Shown: positions 9,496-19,659 of the stretch, piece by piece
How the letters are laid out: every line of letters begins with the position of its first letter
Position numbering within the stretch: the first letter of the stretch is position 1
NCBI GenBank assembly: GCA_046566145.1
Contig: JBKHXF010000009.1
Span: 1-64,000 of the forward strand
Direction of reading: 5' to 3'
From: JBKHXF01 sp046566145
GTDB lineage: Bacteria; Actinomycetota; Nitriliruptoria; Nitriliruptorales; Nitriliruptoraceae
Length of the DNA: 64,000 bases
Position numbers and translations under genes: made by a program
Notes under the pieces: model-generated
Told to the model about the DNA's origin: nothing
The model's database searches: none
The model's input: only the letters and a program-made list of their open reading frames with translations

Positions 9496-10946
9496 GCGCC
9501 CGCACCGAGACGCTGCCGGCGCGGGTGGTCGTCGCCGGGACGCGGTCGGGGGTCGGCAAGACCTCGGTCGCGGTCGGGCTCATGGCGGCCCTGGCCCGGC
9601 GTGGGGTGGCGGTGTCCAACCACAAGGCCGGGCCGGACTTCCTCGACCCTGGCTACCACGCCGTCGCGACCGGCCGGCCGCCCCGCAACCTCGACGTCGT
9701 CCTCCACGGCGCCGACACGCTCGCCCCGCTGCTGGCCCACCAGGCCGCCGGCGCGGAGGTCGCCGTCGTCGAGGGCGTCATGGGCATGTTCGACGGCCGC
9801 GACAGCGGCGACGAGGCGTCCACGGCGCACGTCGCCCGGCTCCTCGACGCCCCGGTCGTGCTCGTCGTCGACGCGTCCGCCTCGTCTCGCTCCGTCGCCG
9901 CCGAGGTGCACGGGTTCGCGACCTTCGACCCGACCGTCCGCGTCGGCGGCGTCATCGTCAACGAGGTGTACTCCGACGGGCACGAGCGGATGGTCCGGGA
10001 GGCGCTCGCGCCGCTCGACGTGCCCGTGCTCGGGATCGTGCGCCACCACGCCGACCTCGTCACCCCGTCCCGACACCTCGGGCTGATCCCGGCCGCCGAG
10101 CGGGACGCCGACGCGCGCCGGACCGTGTCGGCGCTCGCGGACGTCGTGACCGCCGGCGTGGACCTCGACGCCGTCGTCGCCCTCGCCCGCTCCGCTCCCC
10201 GCCGCGACGTGGTGCCGTGGTCCCCGGCCGCGGCCGTCGGTGGCGAGCCGACCGCCGGCGCGTCGGCGGGGTCGGGGCGCCCGGTCGTCGCGGTCGCCGG
10301 CGGCGCCGCGTTCACGTTCACCTACGCCGAGCACGCCGAGCTGCTCGCCGCCGCCGGCTGCGACGTCGTCACCTTCGACCCGCTGCACGACGAGGCGCTG
10401 CCCGATGGCACGGCGGCGGTCGTCATCGGCGGCGGGTTCCCCGAGACCCACCTCGACACCCTCGCCGCGAACGTGCCGCTGCGTCGTGCCGTCGCAGGGT
10501 TCGACGGCCCCGTCGTCGCCGAGTGCGGGGGACTGCTGTACCTGTGCCGCTCGCTCGACGGGGTCGAGCTGTGCGGGGTGCTCGACGCCGAGGCGGTCAT
10601 GTCGCCCGGGCTCGTGCTCGGCTACCGCGACGTCACCGCCGCCACCGACTCCGTGCTGGGGCCGGCCGGGACCCGCGCCACCGGCCACGAGTTCCACCGC
10701 ACCGTCGTCACCCCCCGCGCCGGCGCCGCGCCCTCGGCAGCGCCGGCCTGGGACCTCGGCCCCGGGTTCGGTCAGGACGTGCGGGGCGCCGGGCCGCTCG
10801 AGGGGTTCGTGACCGGCACCGTCCACGCCTCGTACGTGCACACGTCGTGGGTCGGCCAGCCGGCGCTCGCCGCCAACCTCGCCGCCTCCGCACGGCGGCA
10901 CCCGGTCGGCGGTCACGCGGCCACGGAGCATCGAACCCGACGCTGA
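9492..10946 (+). CDS. cbiA: Cobyrinate a,c-diamide synthase (CbiA/CobB)
   Basis: 484 residues. The N-terminal ATPase domain has P-loop GTRSGVGKTS (about residues 17-26). The C-terminal class I glutamine amidotransferase domain has the nucleophile Cys in VVAECGGLLYLC and a His in VHASYVHTSW. The enzyme amidates the a and c side chains of (hydrogeno)cobyrinic acid using glutamine and ATP in cobalamin synthesis. Sequence alone does not say whether the aerobic (CobB) or anaerobic (CbiA) substrate is used. GTG at 9492 overlaps the ettA stop as GTGA. cobT follows after a toxin-antitoxin cassette. Confidence 0.93.
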
Positions 10947-10971
10947 CATACCCGCATCACCCGCGTATGCT
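10943..10971 (+). promoter_or_regulatory. Promoter of the vapBC-like pair, predicted leaderless
   Basis: CTGACA (10943-10948) and TATGCT (10966-10971) with a 17-bp spacer form one of the best -35/-10 pairs in the window. The start site would fall at about 10978-10979, on the ATG of the antitoxin, so the mRNA should be leaderless. It lies between the cbiA stop and the antitoxin. Confidence 0.65.
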
Positions 10972-10978
10972 CGCGTGC

Positions 10979-11224
10979 ATGCGAACGACCGTCCGGCTCC
11001 CTGACGACCTCTACCGCCGCGCGAAGGCGCGTGCGGCGGAGTCCGGCGTGACGTTCACCCAGCTGCTCGAGGACGCGCTGCGACTCGTCCTGGCACGGAC
11101 CGACACCGCCGGTGAGGAGGCCGCGCCGTACGAGGTGCGGCCGCTGCCGGCCGGCGACGGGCTCCAGGCGGGGGTCGACCTGCACGACCAGGCCGCTCTG
11201 CTCGACGTGATGGAGGGGCGGTGA
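10979..11224 (+). CDS. Ribbon-helix-helix antitoxin, VapB-like
   Basis: 81 residues. The N-terminus (RTTVRLPDDLYRRAKARA) has the beta strand and helix of a ribbon-helix-helix DNA-binding domain, which forms dimers on operator DNA. The C-terminal half (EEAAPYEVRPLPAG... LLDVMEG) looks like the flexible toxin-neutralising tail. It overlaps the PIN-domain gene by 4 bp (GTGA), the usual antitoxin-toxin coupling. A second in-frame ATG at 10967 overlaps the -10 and is unlikely to be used. Family and context support an antitoxin; the operator is not obvious beyond the promoter. Confidence 0.85.
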   Translation: MRTTVRLPDDLYRRAKARAAESGVTFTQLLEDALRLVLARTDTAGEEAAPYEVRPLPAGDGLQAGVDLHDQAALLDVMEGR

Positions 11225-11655
11225 ACCTCCCGGACGTCAACGTCCTCGTCGGTGCGTTGCGCCCGGATGCCCCCGCGCACGAGCGCTGCCGGGCGTGGCT
11301 CGAGGCGACCGTGCGGGACCCCCGACCCTTCGCGGTCACCTCGTCGGTGCTCTCCGGCGTCGTTCGGGTGCTGACCCACCCGCGCGTCTTCCAGCCACCC
11401 AGCCACACGTCGGCCGTGCTGGCCGAGCTCGACCGGCTCCGGTCGCAGCCGACCGCCGTCCCCGTGGAGCCGGGTCCCCGGCACTGGGAGCTCCTCCGGT
11501 CCCTGTGCGAGGGCGCCGAGGCTCGCGGGAACCTCGTGCCGGACGCGGCCCTCGCGGCGGTCGCGATCGAGCACGGCTGCACGCTGGTGACGCTGGACCG
11601 GGACTTCGCACGCTTCGAGGGGCTCGCGTGGGGCCCGCCGGACCGACCGGGGTAG
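11221..11655 (+). CDS. PIN-domain ribonuclease toxin, VapC-like
   Basis: 144 residues of a PIN domain: Asp5 in LPDVNVLV, Asp108 in VPDAALAAVA and Asp126/Asp128 in TLDRDFARF form the acidic metal site. The central VLSGVVRV-LTHPRVF segment is typical of one actinobacterial VapC subfamily; the Glu seen at the second acidic position in other VapCs is not evident. VapC toxins cleave specific RNAs, often tRNAs; the target here is unknown. It starts at GTG inside the antitoxin stop. The pair sits between two cobalamin genes, which may help keep the locus in the chromosome. Confidence 0.87.
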   Translation: MNLPDVNVLVGALRPDAPAHERCRAWLEATVRDPRPFAVTSSVLSGVVRVLTHPRVFQPPSHTSAVLAELDRLRSQPTAVPVEPGPRHWELLRSLCEGAEARGNLVPDAALAAVAIEHGCTLVTLDRDFARFEGLAWGPPDRPG

Positions 11656-11658
11656 CGT
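11653..11658 (+). promoter_or_regulatory. -10 element of cobT
   Basis: TAGCGT overlapping the last bases of the toxin gene, 33 bp upstream of the cobT GTG. It gives cobT a promoter separate from the toxin-antitoxin pair. Confidence 0.5.
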
Positions 11659-11691
11659 CCGGCACCCGTCCCCGACCCCGGTGGTCCACGC

Positions 11692-12768
11692 GTGTCCGAT
11701 GTCCCGTCCCGGCTGGCCGAGCTGTGCGCCGCCGTCGCCCCCGTCGACGAGGCGGCCCGCGCCGCCGCCCACGAGCGTTCCGACGGGCAGGTGAAGCCGC
11801 CGGGGAGCCTCGGGCGGCTCGAGGCCCTCGGTGCGCAGCTCGCCGCGATCGCCGGCACGAGCCCCCCGCCGGTGCCGGGTCGGCCGGCGCTGCTGATCGC
11901 CGCCGGCGACCACGGCGTGCACGCGCAGGGCGTCACCCCGTGGCCGCAGGCCATCACCGCGGCGATGGTCGGCGCCTTCTGCGCCGGCGGCGCCGCCGCC
12001 AACGCGCTCGCCGACGTGGTCGGCGCCGACGTGCGGGTGCTCGACGTCGGGGTCGCTGCGGACCTCCCCGACCACCCGCGGCTCGTGTCGGCCAAGGTGG
12101 CCCACGGCACCGCCGACCTCACCGTCGCCGACCCCATGTCCGCCGAGGAGGTCGACGCCGCCGTCGCCGCCGGCGCGGACGCCGCCGCGGCACTGATCGA
12201 CGACGGGTGCGACCTGCTCGTCCTCGGGGACATGGGCATCGCGAACACCACCGCGTCCGCCGCGCTCATCGCGGCCTGCACGGGCGCGTCCGCCGAGGTC
12301 GTCACCGGGCGGGGGACCGGCATCGACGACGAGATGCTGGCCCACAAGACCGAGGTCGTCGCCACCGCGCTGGTGCGAGCGGGGGCCGCCGGCGCGACCG
12401 TCGCCGCCGGTGGCTCCGCGGCCGCCACGCTCGCGGCGCTCGGCGGCCTCGAGCACGCCGCGCTCGTCGGAGCCCTGCTCACGGCCGCCGGCGCGCGGGT
12501 CCCGGTCGTGCTCGACGGGGTCATCTCCGACGCGGCCGCGTGTGTCGCCGTGGCGGCCTGCCCGGCCGCCGGCGGGTACCTCGTCGCCGGGCACCTGTCG
12601 GTCGAGCCGGGCGCCCGGGTGGCGCTGGACCACCTCGGGCTCGCCCCGCTCGTCGACCTCGACCTGCGCCTCGGCGAGGGCACCGGGGCGCTGCTGGCCG
12701 TCCCCGTCGTCCGCGCCGCCGGCGCGGCCCTCGATCGCATGCTGCTCCTCGCCGACCTCCAGCCCTGA
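11692..12768 (+). CDS. cobT: Nicotinate-nucleotide--dimethylbenzimidazole phosphoribosyltransferase
   Basis: 358 residues, usual length for CobT. The N-terminal QVKPPGSLGRLE motif and the central LGDMGIANTTASAALIAA loop are the family signatures that hold DMB and nicotinate mononucleotide. The enzyme makes alpha-ribazole phosphate for the lower ligand of cobalamin. The glutamate near the C-terminus (RLGEGTGALLA) matches the catalytic base region. The GTG start is at 11692. With cbiA it forms a split cobalamin locus; the rest of the pathway is outside the window. Confidence 0.95.
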   Translation: MSDVPSRLAELCAAVAPVDEAARAAAHERSDGQVKPPGSLGRLEALGAQLAAIAGTSPPPVPGRPALLIAAGDHGVHAQGVTPWPQAITAAMVGAFCAGGAAANALADVVGADVRVLDVGVAADLPDHPRLVSAKVAHGTADLTVADPMSAEEVDAAVAAGADAAAALIDDGCDLLVLGDMGIANTTASAALIAACTGASAEVVTGRGTGIDDEMLAHKTEVVATALVRAGAAGATVAAGGSAAATLAALGGLEHAALVGALLTAAGARVPVVLDGVISDAAACVAVAACPAAGGYLVAGHLSVEPGARVALDHLGLAPLVDLDLRLGEGTGALLAVPVVRAAGAALDRMLLLADLQP

Positions 12769-12836
12769 CGCCCCCCGGCGCCGCCGGTGCCGACGCGGCC
12801 GGCGGTGCCGACGCGGCCGGCGGTGCCGACGCGGGG

Positions 12837-12868
12837 GCACGCTTCCTCCGCCGGCGCGGGAGGCGTGC
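12837..12868. repeat. 32-bp palindromic repeat, copy A
   Basis: Arms GCACGCTTCC and GGAGGCGTGC (9 of 10 bases complementary) flank a 12-bp core. Same 10-12-10 layout as the other copies. Confidence 0.7.
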
Positions 12869-12907
12869 ACACGACGGCGGCGCCCGGTGTGACAGGCCCC
12901 GGCATGC

Positions 12908-12939
12908 GCACGGCTCCTCCGCACCCGGAGGGATCGTGC
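12908..12939. repeat. 32-bp palindromic repeat, copy B
   Basis: Arms GCACGGCTCC and GGGATCGTGC around a 12-bp core. More diverged (7 of 10 arm positions pair) but with the same spacing as copy A, 40 bp away. Confidence 0.55.
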
Positions 12940-13029
12940 GAGCAGTGGGGCGGGCCGTGGGGCGGGGAGTGGGGTGGGCATTGGGGTGCGTGCGGGGTGG
13001 GCGGAAGCGTGGCCGCGCACGGCCCCGCC

Positions 13030-13035
13030 TAGGCT
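13030..13035 (+). promoter_or_regulatory. -10 element of crotonase-S9 peptidase unit
   Basis: TAGGCT, 35 bp upstream of the GTG at 13071. The same hexamer precedes galU, rsmI and ispE. Confidence 0.5.
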
Positions 13036-13070
13036 CGCCGGACCCACCCCGACCGACACCGGAGCCCCCC

Positions 13071-13877
13071 GTGCCCGACCAGGCCAGCGACGCCGCCCCC
13101 CGCATCCGCACCACCGTCGAGGACCACGTGCTGGTCATCGAGGTCGACCGGCCCGAGAAGCGCAACGCCTTCGACATGCAGGCCCTGCGGGAGTTCTCCG
13201 CGGCGTACACGCGGCTCGACACCGACGACGACCTGTGGGCCGGGTGCGTGGTGTCGACCGGCGACCACTTCTCCGCCGGGCTGGACCTCGCCGACGTCGC
13301 ACCGGTCGTCGCCGAACAGGGCCCCTCGGCGCTCGCCGGCGCCGGCGAGGTCGACCCGTGGGGGATCTGGGGACGCGCGTGCTCGAAGCCCGTGGTCGTC
13401 GCGCTGAACGGGCTGTCGTACACGCTGTCGATCGAGCTCGCGCTGGCCGCCGACATCGTGGTGTGCGCCGACGACGTGCGGCTGCGCCAGATGGAGATCG
13501 CCCGCGGGATCATCCCGTTCGGCGGGGCGACGTTCCGGGCGCCCGACCGGCTCGGGTGGGCGAACGCGATGCGCTGGATCCTCACCGGCGAGGAGTTCGG
13601 TGCCGACGAGGCGCTGCGCATCGGGCTGTGCTCGGAGGTCGTCCCGGCCGGCGAGCACGTCGCCCGCGCGAAGGCGCTCGCCCACCTCGTCGCCGCCCAG
13701 GCCCCCCTCGGGGTCCACGGCACCCTCGCCAACGCGCGCATCGGGCGGGAGCGGGGGCAGGAGGCCGCCGCCGAGCACCTCGTCGAGCTGCTGCCGACCA
13801 TCATGCGCAGCGCGGACGCCGCCGAGGGGGTCGCGTCGTTCGTCGAGCGCCGCGAGGCCCGCTTCACCGGCCGCTGA
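13071..13877 (+). CDS. Enoyl-CoA hydratase/isomerase family protein (crotonase)
   Basis: 268 residues. The crotonase fold is shown by RPEKRNAFD near the N-terminus, the oxyanion-hole segment HFSAGLDLAD, and VALNGLSYTLSIELALAADIV. Acidic residues are present near both usual catalytic positions (SIELALA and QMEIARGI). The family hydrates or isomerises acyl-CoA thioesters; the substrate cannot be assigned. GGAG sits 6 bp before the GTG start. The S9 peptidase begins 11 bp after the stop, so the two are co-transcribed, though no functional link is evident. Confidence 0.87.
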   Translation: MPDQASDAAPRIRTTVEDHVLVIEVDRPEKRNAFDMQALREFSAAYTRLDTDDDLWAGCVVSTGDHFSAGLDLADVAPVVAEQGPSALAGAGEVDPWGIWGRACSKPVVVALNGLSYTLSIELALAADIVVCADDVRLRQMEIARGIIPFGGATFRAPDRLGWANAMRWILTGEEFGADEALRIGLCSEVVPAGEHVARAKALAHLVAAQAPLGVHGTLANARIGRERGQEAAAEHLVELLPTIMRSADAAEGVASFVERREARFTGR

Positions 13878-13888
13878 GGAGCACCCAC

Positions 13889-15751
<1,863 letters not shown>

Positions 15752-15770
15752 CCGGGTCAGACCTGTGGGA

Positions 15771-16667
15771 TCAGACCTGGGAGACCGGGCCGAGCCAGAT
15801 CGTGCCGAGCAGGGTGAACAGCCCGAGCAGGAACACGTAGCGGGCGAAGCCGAGCAGGTCGTCGGTGGAGACGAGCCGCAGCAGGAACCGGATCGCCCAG
15901 AACCCGCTGACCGCCGCGACGAGCATCCCGACCGCGACCTCCGGGCCGGAGAAGACCGCCGCGCCGGCGGCGGGCGCGGCGTCGCGGTCGACCAGCTCGA
16001 ACAGGCCCGCGCCGGCGATGACCGGGATGGACAGCAGGAACGAGAAGCGGGCGGCGCCCTCGCGCGACAGGCCCCGCAGCATGCCGGCGGCCATCGTGGC
16101 GCCGGCGCGGGAGATGCCGGGCAGGATCGCGAGCGCCTGCGCGAACCCGATGACGACCGCGTCGGTCCAGCCGACGGTCGACTCGTCGCGGCCGACGTCG
16201 ATGGACGGGTCCTCGTCGGCCGCCACGCCGACCCGCGCCTTCGCGCGCCGGCGGCGCACGGTCTCGGCGAGCGTGAGCAGCCCGGCGGTGCACATCAGGA
16301 ACACGGCCGTGAAGCGCGGCGCGTCAGGCCCGCCGAACAGCTCCTCGAAGGTGGCGTTGAAGACGTAGCCGATGGTCGCGGCCGGCAGGGTCGCGACGGC
16401 GAGCAGCAGGATGGTCCGCCGCGCCCGGGCCGCCTCGCCCTCGGCGACCACGCCGCGCCCGAGCGAGCGGGTGGCGAGGTAGGCGAGGTCGCCCGCGAAG
16501 TACGCGAGCACCGCGACGAGCGTGCCGATGTGCAGCGCCACGCCCATGGCCAGCGGCGGCTGGGGGAGGCGGAACAGGTACGGGATCACGACGAGGTGGC
16601 CCGAGGACGACACCGGGAGGAACTCGGTGAGGCCCTGGACGAGGCCGAGCAGGATGGCCTCGAGCAT
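15771..16667 (-). CDS. uppP: Undecaprenyl-diphosphatase UppP (BacA)
   Basis: 298 residues with about eight hydrophobic helices. Both signature regions are present: GLVQGLTEFLPVSSSGHL near the N-terminus (the Glu and Ser/His residues are catalytic) and LPGISRAGATMAAGM in the second half. The enzyme recycles the C55 lipid carrier for peptidoglycan and other wall polymers and gives bacitracin tolerance. The ATG at 16667 has GGAG 9 bp upstream and TACGCT as the -10. A cytoplasmic loop (KARVGVAADEDPSIDV) separates the halves and is longer than in E. coli. Confidence 0.95.
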   Translation of the reverse strand: MLEAILLGLVQGLTEFLPVSSSGHLVVIPYLFRLPQPPLAMGVALHIGTLVAVLAYFAGDLAYLATRSLGRGVVAEGEAARARRTILLLAVATLPAATIGYVFNATFEELFGGPDAPRFTAVFLMCTAGLLTLAETVRRRRAKARVGVAADEDPSIDVGRDESTVGWTDAVVIGFAQALAILPGISRAGATMAAGMLRGLSREGAARFSFLLSIPVIAGAGLFELVDRDAAPAAGAAVFSGPEVAVGMLVAAVSGFWAIRFLLRLVSTDDLLGFARYVFLLGLFTLLGTIWLGPVSQV

Positions 16668-16733
16668 GGCAGGGACTCCGGATCGGGGGGGGCGTGCGGC
16701 GGGACGCCCGTGCGGGACGGCGGACGGCCGCGC

Positions 16734-16739
16734 AGCGTA
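16734..16739 (-). promoter_or_regulatory. -10 element of uppP
   Basis: TACGCT on the minus strand, 66 bp upstream of the uppP ATG, in the divergent gap with the SDR gene. Confidence 0.45.
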
Positions 16740-16833
16740 CGAGCCCGTCCGTCGGGCCGCCCGCCACGGAGACCGGGGTGGGACACTGGCCACCACACCC
16801 GGCCCCGCAACAGCGACCCGGACGGAGCACCCG

Positions 16834-18447
16834 ATGCAGCAGCGCACGATCCTCGTCGCCGGCGCGACCGGCTACATCGGTGGCCGGCTCGTGCCCGAGC
16901 TGCTCGCGGCCGGGTACGCCGTGCGCTGCCTCGCCCGCACCCCCGCGAAGCTCGCCGACCGACCCTGGCGCGACCAGGTCGAGGTGGTCCGCGGCGACGT
17001 GCTCGACGGCGAGTCGCTCGACGCGGCGATGGCCGGCTGCCACGCTGCCTACTACCTGGTCCACTCGATGGACGGCGAGGGCGGGTTCGCCGAGCGGGAC
17101 CGCCGCGCCGCCCGGACCTTCCGCGACGCCGCGGCCCGTTCGGAGCTCTCCCGCATCGTCTACCTCGGCGGGCTCGGCCACGGTGACGAGGAGGAGCTCT
17201 CCGACCACCTCCGCTCCCGGCAGGAGGTGGGCCGGGTCCTCGCCGACGGGCCCGTGCCGGTCACCGAGCTGCGCGCCGCCATCATCATCGGGTCCGGCTC
17301 CGCGTCGTTCGAGATGCTGCGCAACCTCGTCGAGGTCCTGCCGGTGATGACGACCCCGATCTGGGTCCGCACCCGCTGCCAGCCCATCGCGATCCGCGAC
17401 ATCCTCCACTACCTCGTCGCCGTGCTCGAGGTCGAGGGGACCGCCGGCCGGGTGCTGGAGGTCGGTGGCCCCGACGTGCTGACCTACGAGGAGATGATGC
17501 AGGCGTACGCTGAGGTCGCGGGCCTCCGCCGGCGTGTCATCATCCCCGTCCCGGTGCTCTCACCCACCCTGTCGAGCCTGTGGATCGGGCTGGTCACCCC
17601 GCTGCCGACCGGCCTGGCCCGGCCGCTGGTCGAGTCGCTCACCACCGAGGTCGTCGTGCGCGACCACGCCATCGACGAGCTGATCCCGCGCGATTGCCTG
17701 ACGCTGCAGCAGGCCCTCCACCTCGCGATGCAGCGGGTGCAGGACCTCGACGTCGCGACCACCTGGGCGTCCGCCGACCTCGGTCGGGTCGGGCTCGTGT
17801 CGCGCCGGGAGCGGGCCGCCGCGGAGGCGGCGGCCGCCGACGGGCGCGCCACCTCCGACGCCGACGAGCAGGCCGGGCCGGCGCCGCACGACCCGTCCTG
17901 GGCCGGCGGCACGGTCGTGCAGGACGAGCAGGTCGTCGAGGCCGACGCGCCGGCGGAGGTCCTCTTCCGCACCGTCTGCGGGATCGGCGGCACCCGCGGG
18001 TACTACGCGGCCGACATCCTGTGGGACGTCCGCGGCCTCATCGACAAGGTGCTGGGCGGCATCGGGACGCGCCGCGGTCGTCGCCACCCCGACACGCTGT
18101 CGGTGGGGGAGCCGCTCGACTTCTGGCGGGTCGAGGCGCTCGAGACCCCCGAGCTGCTGCGGCTGCGCGCCGAGATGAAGGTCCCCGGCGACGCGTGGCT
18201 CGAGTTCCGGGTGGTCGACGCCGGCGGCGGGCGCTCCCGGCTCGAGCAGCGGGCCCGGTTCCATCCGTGGGGGCTGTGGGGCCGGCTGTACTGGCTCGCG
18301 ATGGTGCCGTTCCACCGGTTCATCTTCCCCGTCATGGCGCGCCGGCTCGTCGCCGCGGCGGAGCACCGGGCGTCGCTCGACCGGCTCGAGGCGTCCACCG
18401 CGCGCCGGGCCGCCGCCGGCGAGGCGGAGGAGCCGCGCGGGGCCTGA
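16834..18447 (+). CDS. NAD(P)-binding SDR protein with C-terminal DUF2867
   Basis: 537 residues. The N-terminal atypical short-chain dehydrogenase has VAGATGYIGGRLV at residues 8-20 and YYLVHSMDGEGG where classical SDRs carry YxxxK, so it probably binds NAD(P) without classical chemistry. The C-terminal 170 residues are a DUF2867-type domain (FRTVCGIGGTRGYY, WRVEALETPELLRLRAEM). Fusions of this type are common in Actinobacteria, with no proven function that I know of. The ATG at 16834 has GGAG 7 bp upstream. It is divergent from uppP. Confidence 0.85.
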   Translation: MQQRTILVAGATGYIGGRLVPELLAAGYAVRCLARTPAKLADRPWRDQVEVVRGDVLDGESLDAAMAGCHAAYYLVHSMDGEGGFAERDRRAARTFRDAAARSELSRIVYLGGLGHGDEEELSDHLRSRQEVGRVLADGPVPVTELRAAIIIGSGSASFEMLRNLVEVLPVMTTPIWVRTRCQPIAIRDILHYLVAVLEVEGTAGRVLEVGGPDVLTYEEMMQAYAEVAGLRRRVIIPVPVLSPTLSSLWIGLVTPLPTGLARPLVESLTTEVVVRDHAIDELIPRDCLTLQQALHLAMQRVQDLDVATTWASADLGRVGLVSRRERAAAEAAAADGRATSDADEQAGPAPHDPSWAGGTVVQDEQVVEADAPAEVLFRTVCGIGGTRGYYAADILWDVRGLIDKVLGGIGTRRGRRHPDTLSVGEPLDFWRVEALETPELLRLRAEMKVPGDAWLEFRVVDAGGGRSRLEQRARFHPWGLWGRLYWLAMVPFHRFIFPVMARRLVAAAEHRASLDRLEASTARRAAAGEAEEPRGA

Positions 18448-18484
18448 GACGTCGGGGTTCCTCGGTCGTGTCACACCCCGCTCG

Positions 18485-18490
18485 TACGGT
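18485..18490 (+). promoter_or_regulatory. -10 element of the YhaO/YhaN-like pair
   Basis: TACGGT, 62 bp upstream of the ATG at 18553. Weak match; no clear -35. Confidence 0.35.
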
Positions 18491-18552
18491 CCTGACCGTC
18501 AGCGTCGCGCGCCCTCGCGGGTGCGCCCCGCCCGCCCGACGGCAGGACCCCG

Positions 18553-19659
18553 ATGCGCCTCGTCCTCACCTCCGACGTCCACCTCGACCGGACCTTCCTG
18601 TGGGCCCGCCCCGAGGTGGCGCGCCGCCGGCGCGCGAACATCCGCACCGCGCTGGCCCGCACCGTCGCGCTGGTCGACGAGGTCGGCGCCGACGCCCTGC
18701 TGGTCGCCGGTGACCTGTACGAGGACGACCAGGTCACGCCCGACACCGCGGCGTTCCTGGCCCGGCTGTTCGGCGAGTGCCCGGTCCCGGTGCTGCTCGC
18801 CCCCGGCAACCACGACCCGGTCACCCGCGAGTCGCTGTACGCCACCACCCGCTGGGCGCCGAACGTCCACGTCTTCGACCGGCCGACCCTCGTCGCCTGG
18901 GACGGGCTCGGCGCCGGCGTGCGCGTGTGGGGCGCCGGCCACCTCACCCACGCCGGGACCGACGGGTTCGTCCGCGCGTTCCGCACCGACGGCGGCGCCG
19001 ACGTCCACCTGGGGCTCTTCCACGGCTCCGAGACCTCCACGATCGCGCGCGAGGGCGAGGACAAGGACCCCCACGCCCCCTTCACCCCCGCCGAGGTCGC
19101 CGCGTCCGGGCTCGCGCACGCGTTCGTCGGCCACTTCCACACCCCGCATGACGGCGACTGGCACACCTACCCGGGCAACCCCGACCCGCTGACGTTCGGT
19201 GAGTCCGGCGAGCGGGCCGCCGTGGTCGTCGACGTCGCCCCGGACGGCAGGGTCACTCGGGAGCGCCGCGTCGTCGCCGCGTCCCGGGTCGCCGACGTCA
19301 CCATCGACGTGGGCGGGGCCGGGTCGGCGTACGACGTCCTCGCCAGCGTCGAGGCCGCCCTGCCCGCCGGCGCCGGCGAGGTCCGCGTGACCCTCACCGG
19401 CGACCTCGCCCCCGACGTCGACCTCGACCTCGCCGACGTCACCGCCCTGTCCGACGGCGACCGCGAGGTCGTCGTGCGCACGCGCCGCCTGCACGTCGCC
19501 CACGACCTCGACGCGCTCGCCGCCGAGCAGACCGTGCGCGGCCAGTTCGTCCGCGACGTCCGCGCCGCGACCGACCTCGACGAGGACGAGCGCCAGCGGG
19601 TGCTCACCACCGGCCTGCGGGCGCTCGCCGGCCGCACCGACCTGGAGGTGGTGGCGTGA
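18553..19659 (+). CDS. DNA repair exonuclease subunit, SbcD/YhaO-like metallophosphoesterase
   Basis: 368 residues. The calcineurin-like phosphoesterase motifs appear in order: LTSDVHLD near the N-terminus, VAGDLYED, LAPGNHDPV, then GLFHGSE and VGHFHTP. These residues bind the two Mn ions of Mre11/SbcD nucleases. It is shorter than E. coli SbcD and closer to YhaO. It overlaps its partner ATPase by 4 bp (GTGA), so the two are made together and probably form a nuclease-ATPase complex acting on DNA ends or hairpins. Confidence 0.88.
   Translation: MRLVLTSDVHLDRTFLWARPEVARRRRANIRTALARTVALVDEVGADALLVAGDLYEDDQVTPDTAAFLARLFGECPVPVLLAPGNHDPVTRESLYATTRWAPNVHVFDRPTLVAWDGLGAGVRVWGAGHLTHAGTDGFVRAFRTDGGADVHLGLFHGSETSTIAREGEDKDPHAPFTPAEVAASGLAHAFVGHFHTPHDGDWHTYPGNPDPLTFGESGERAAVVVDVAPDGRVTRERRVVAASRVADVTIDVGGAGSAYDVLASVEAALPAGAGEVRVTLTGDLAPDVDLDLADVTALSDGDREVVVRTRRLHVAHDLDALAAEQTVRGQFVRDVRAATDLDEDERQRVLTTGLRALAGRTDLEVVA

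Larger units (their letters stand above)
12769..13070. repeat. Intergenic island: 18-bp tandem repeats, two 32-bp palindromes, G-rich tract
   Basis: This 302-bp gap has no gene. It starts with about three near-identical 18-bp units built on GCCGACGCGG and CCGGCGGT (about 12780-12835). Two copies of the 32-bp palindromic repeat follow (12837-12868 and 12908-12939), then a tract with many runs of three or four Gs on the plus strand (12947-13012). The last 40 bp hold the crotonase promoter. The same mix of short GC repeats and palindromes recurs at 23.2 and 37.2 kb. Confidence 0.7.

Noticed and set aside
10943..11655. Mobile element carrying the toxin-antitoxin pair
   Set aside because: No transposase, terminal inverted repeat or target duplication is visible around the cassette.
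16522..16833. Upstream in-frame extension of the SDR gene
   Set aside because: The extension overlaps uppP on the other strand and has no homology-like sequence; the ATG at 16834 has a good ribosome site and starts the Rossmann motif.
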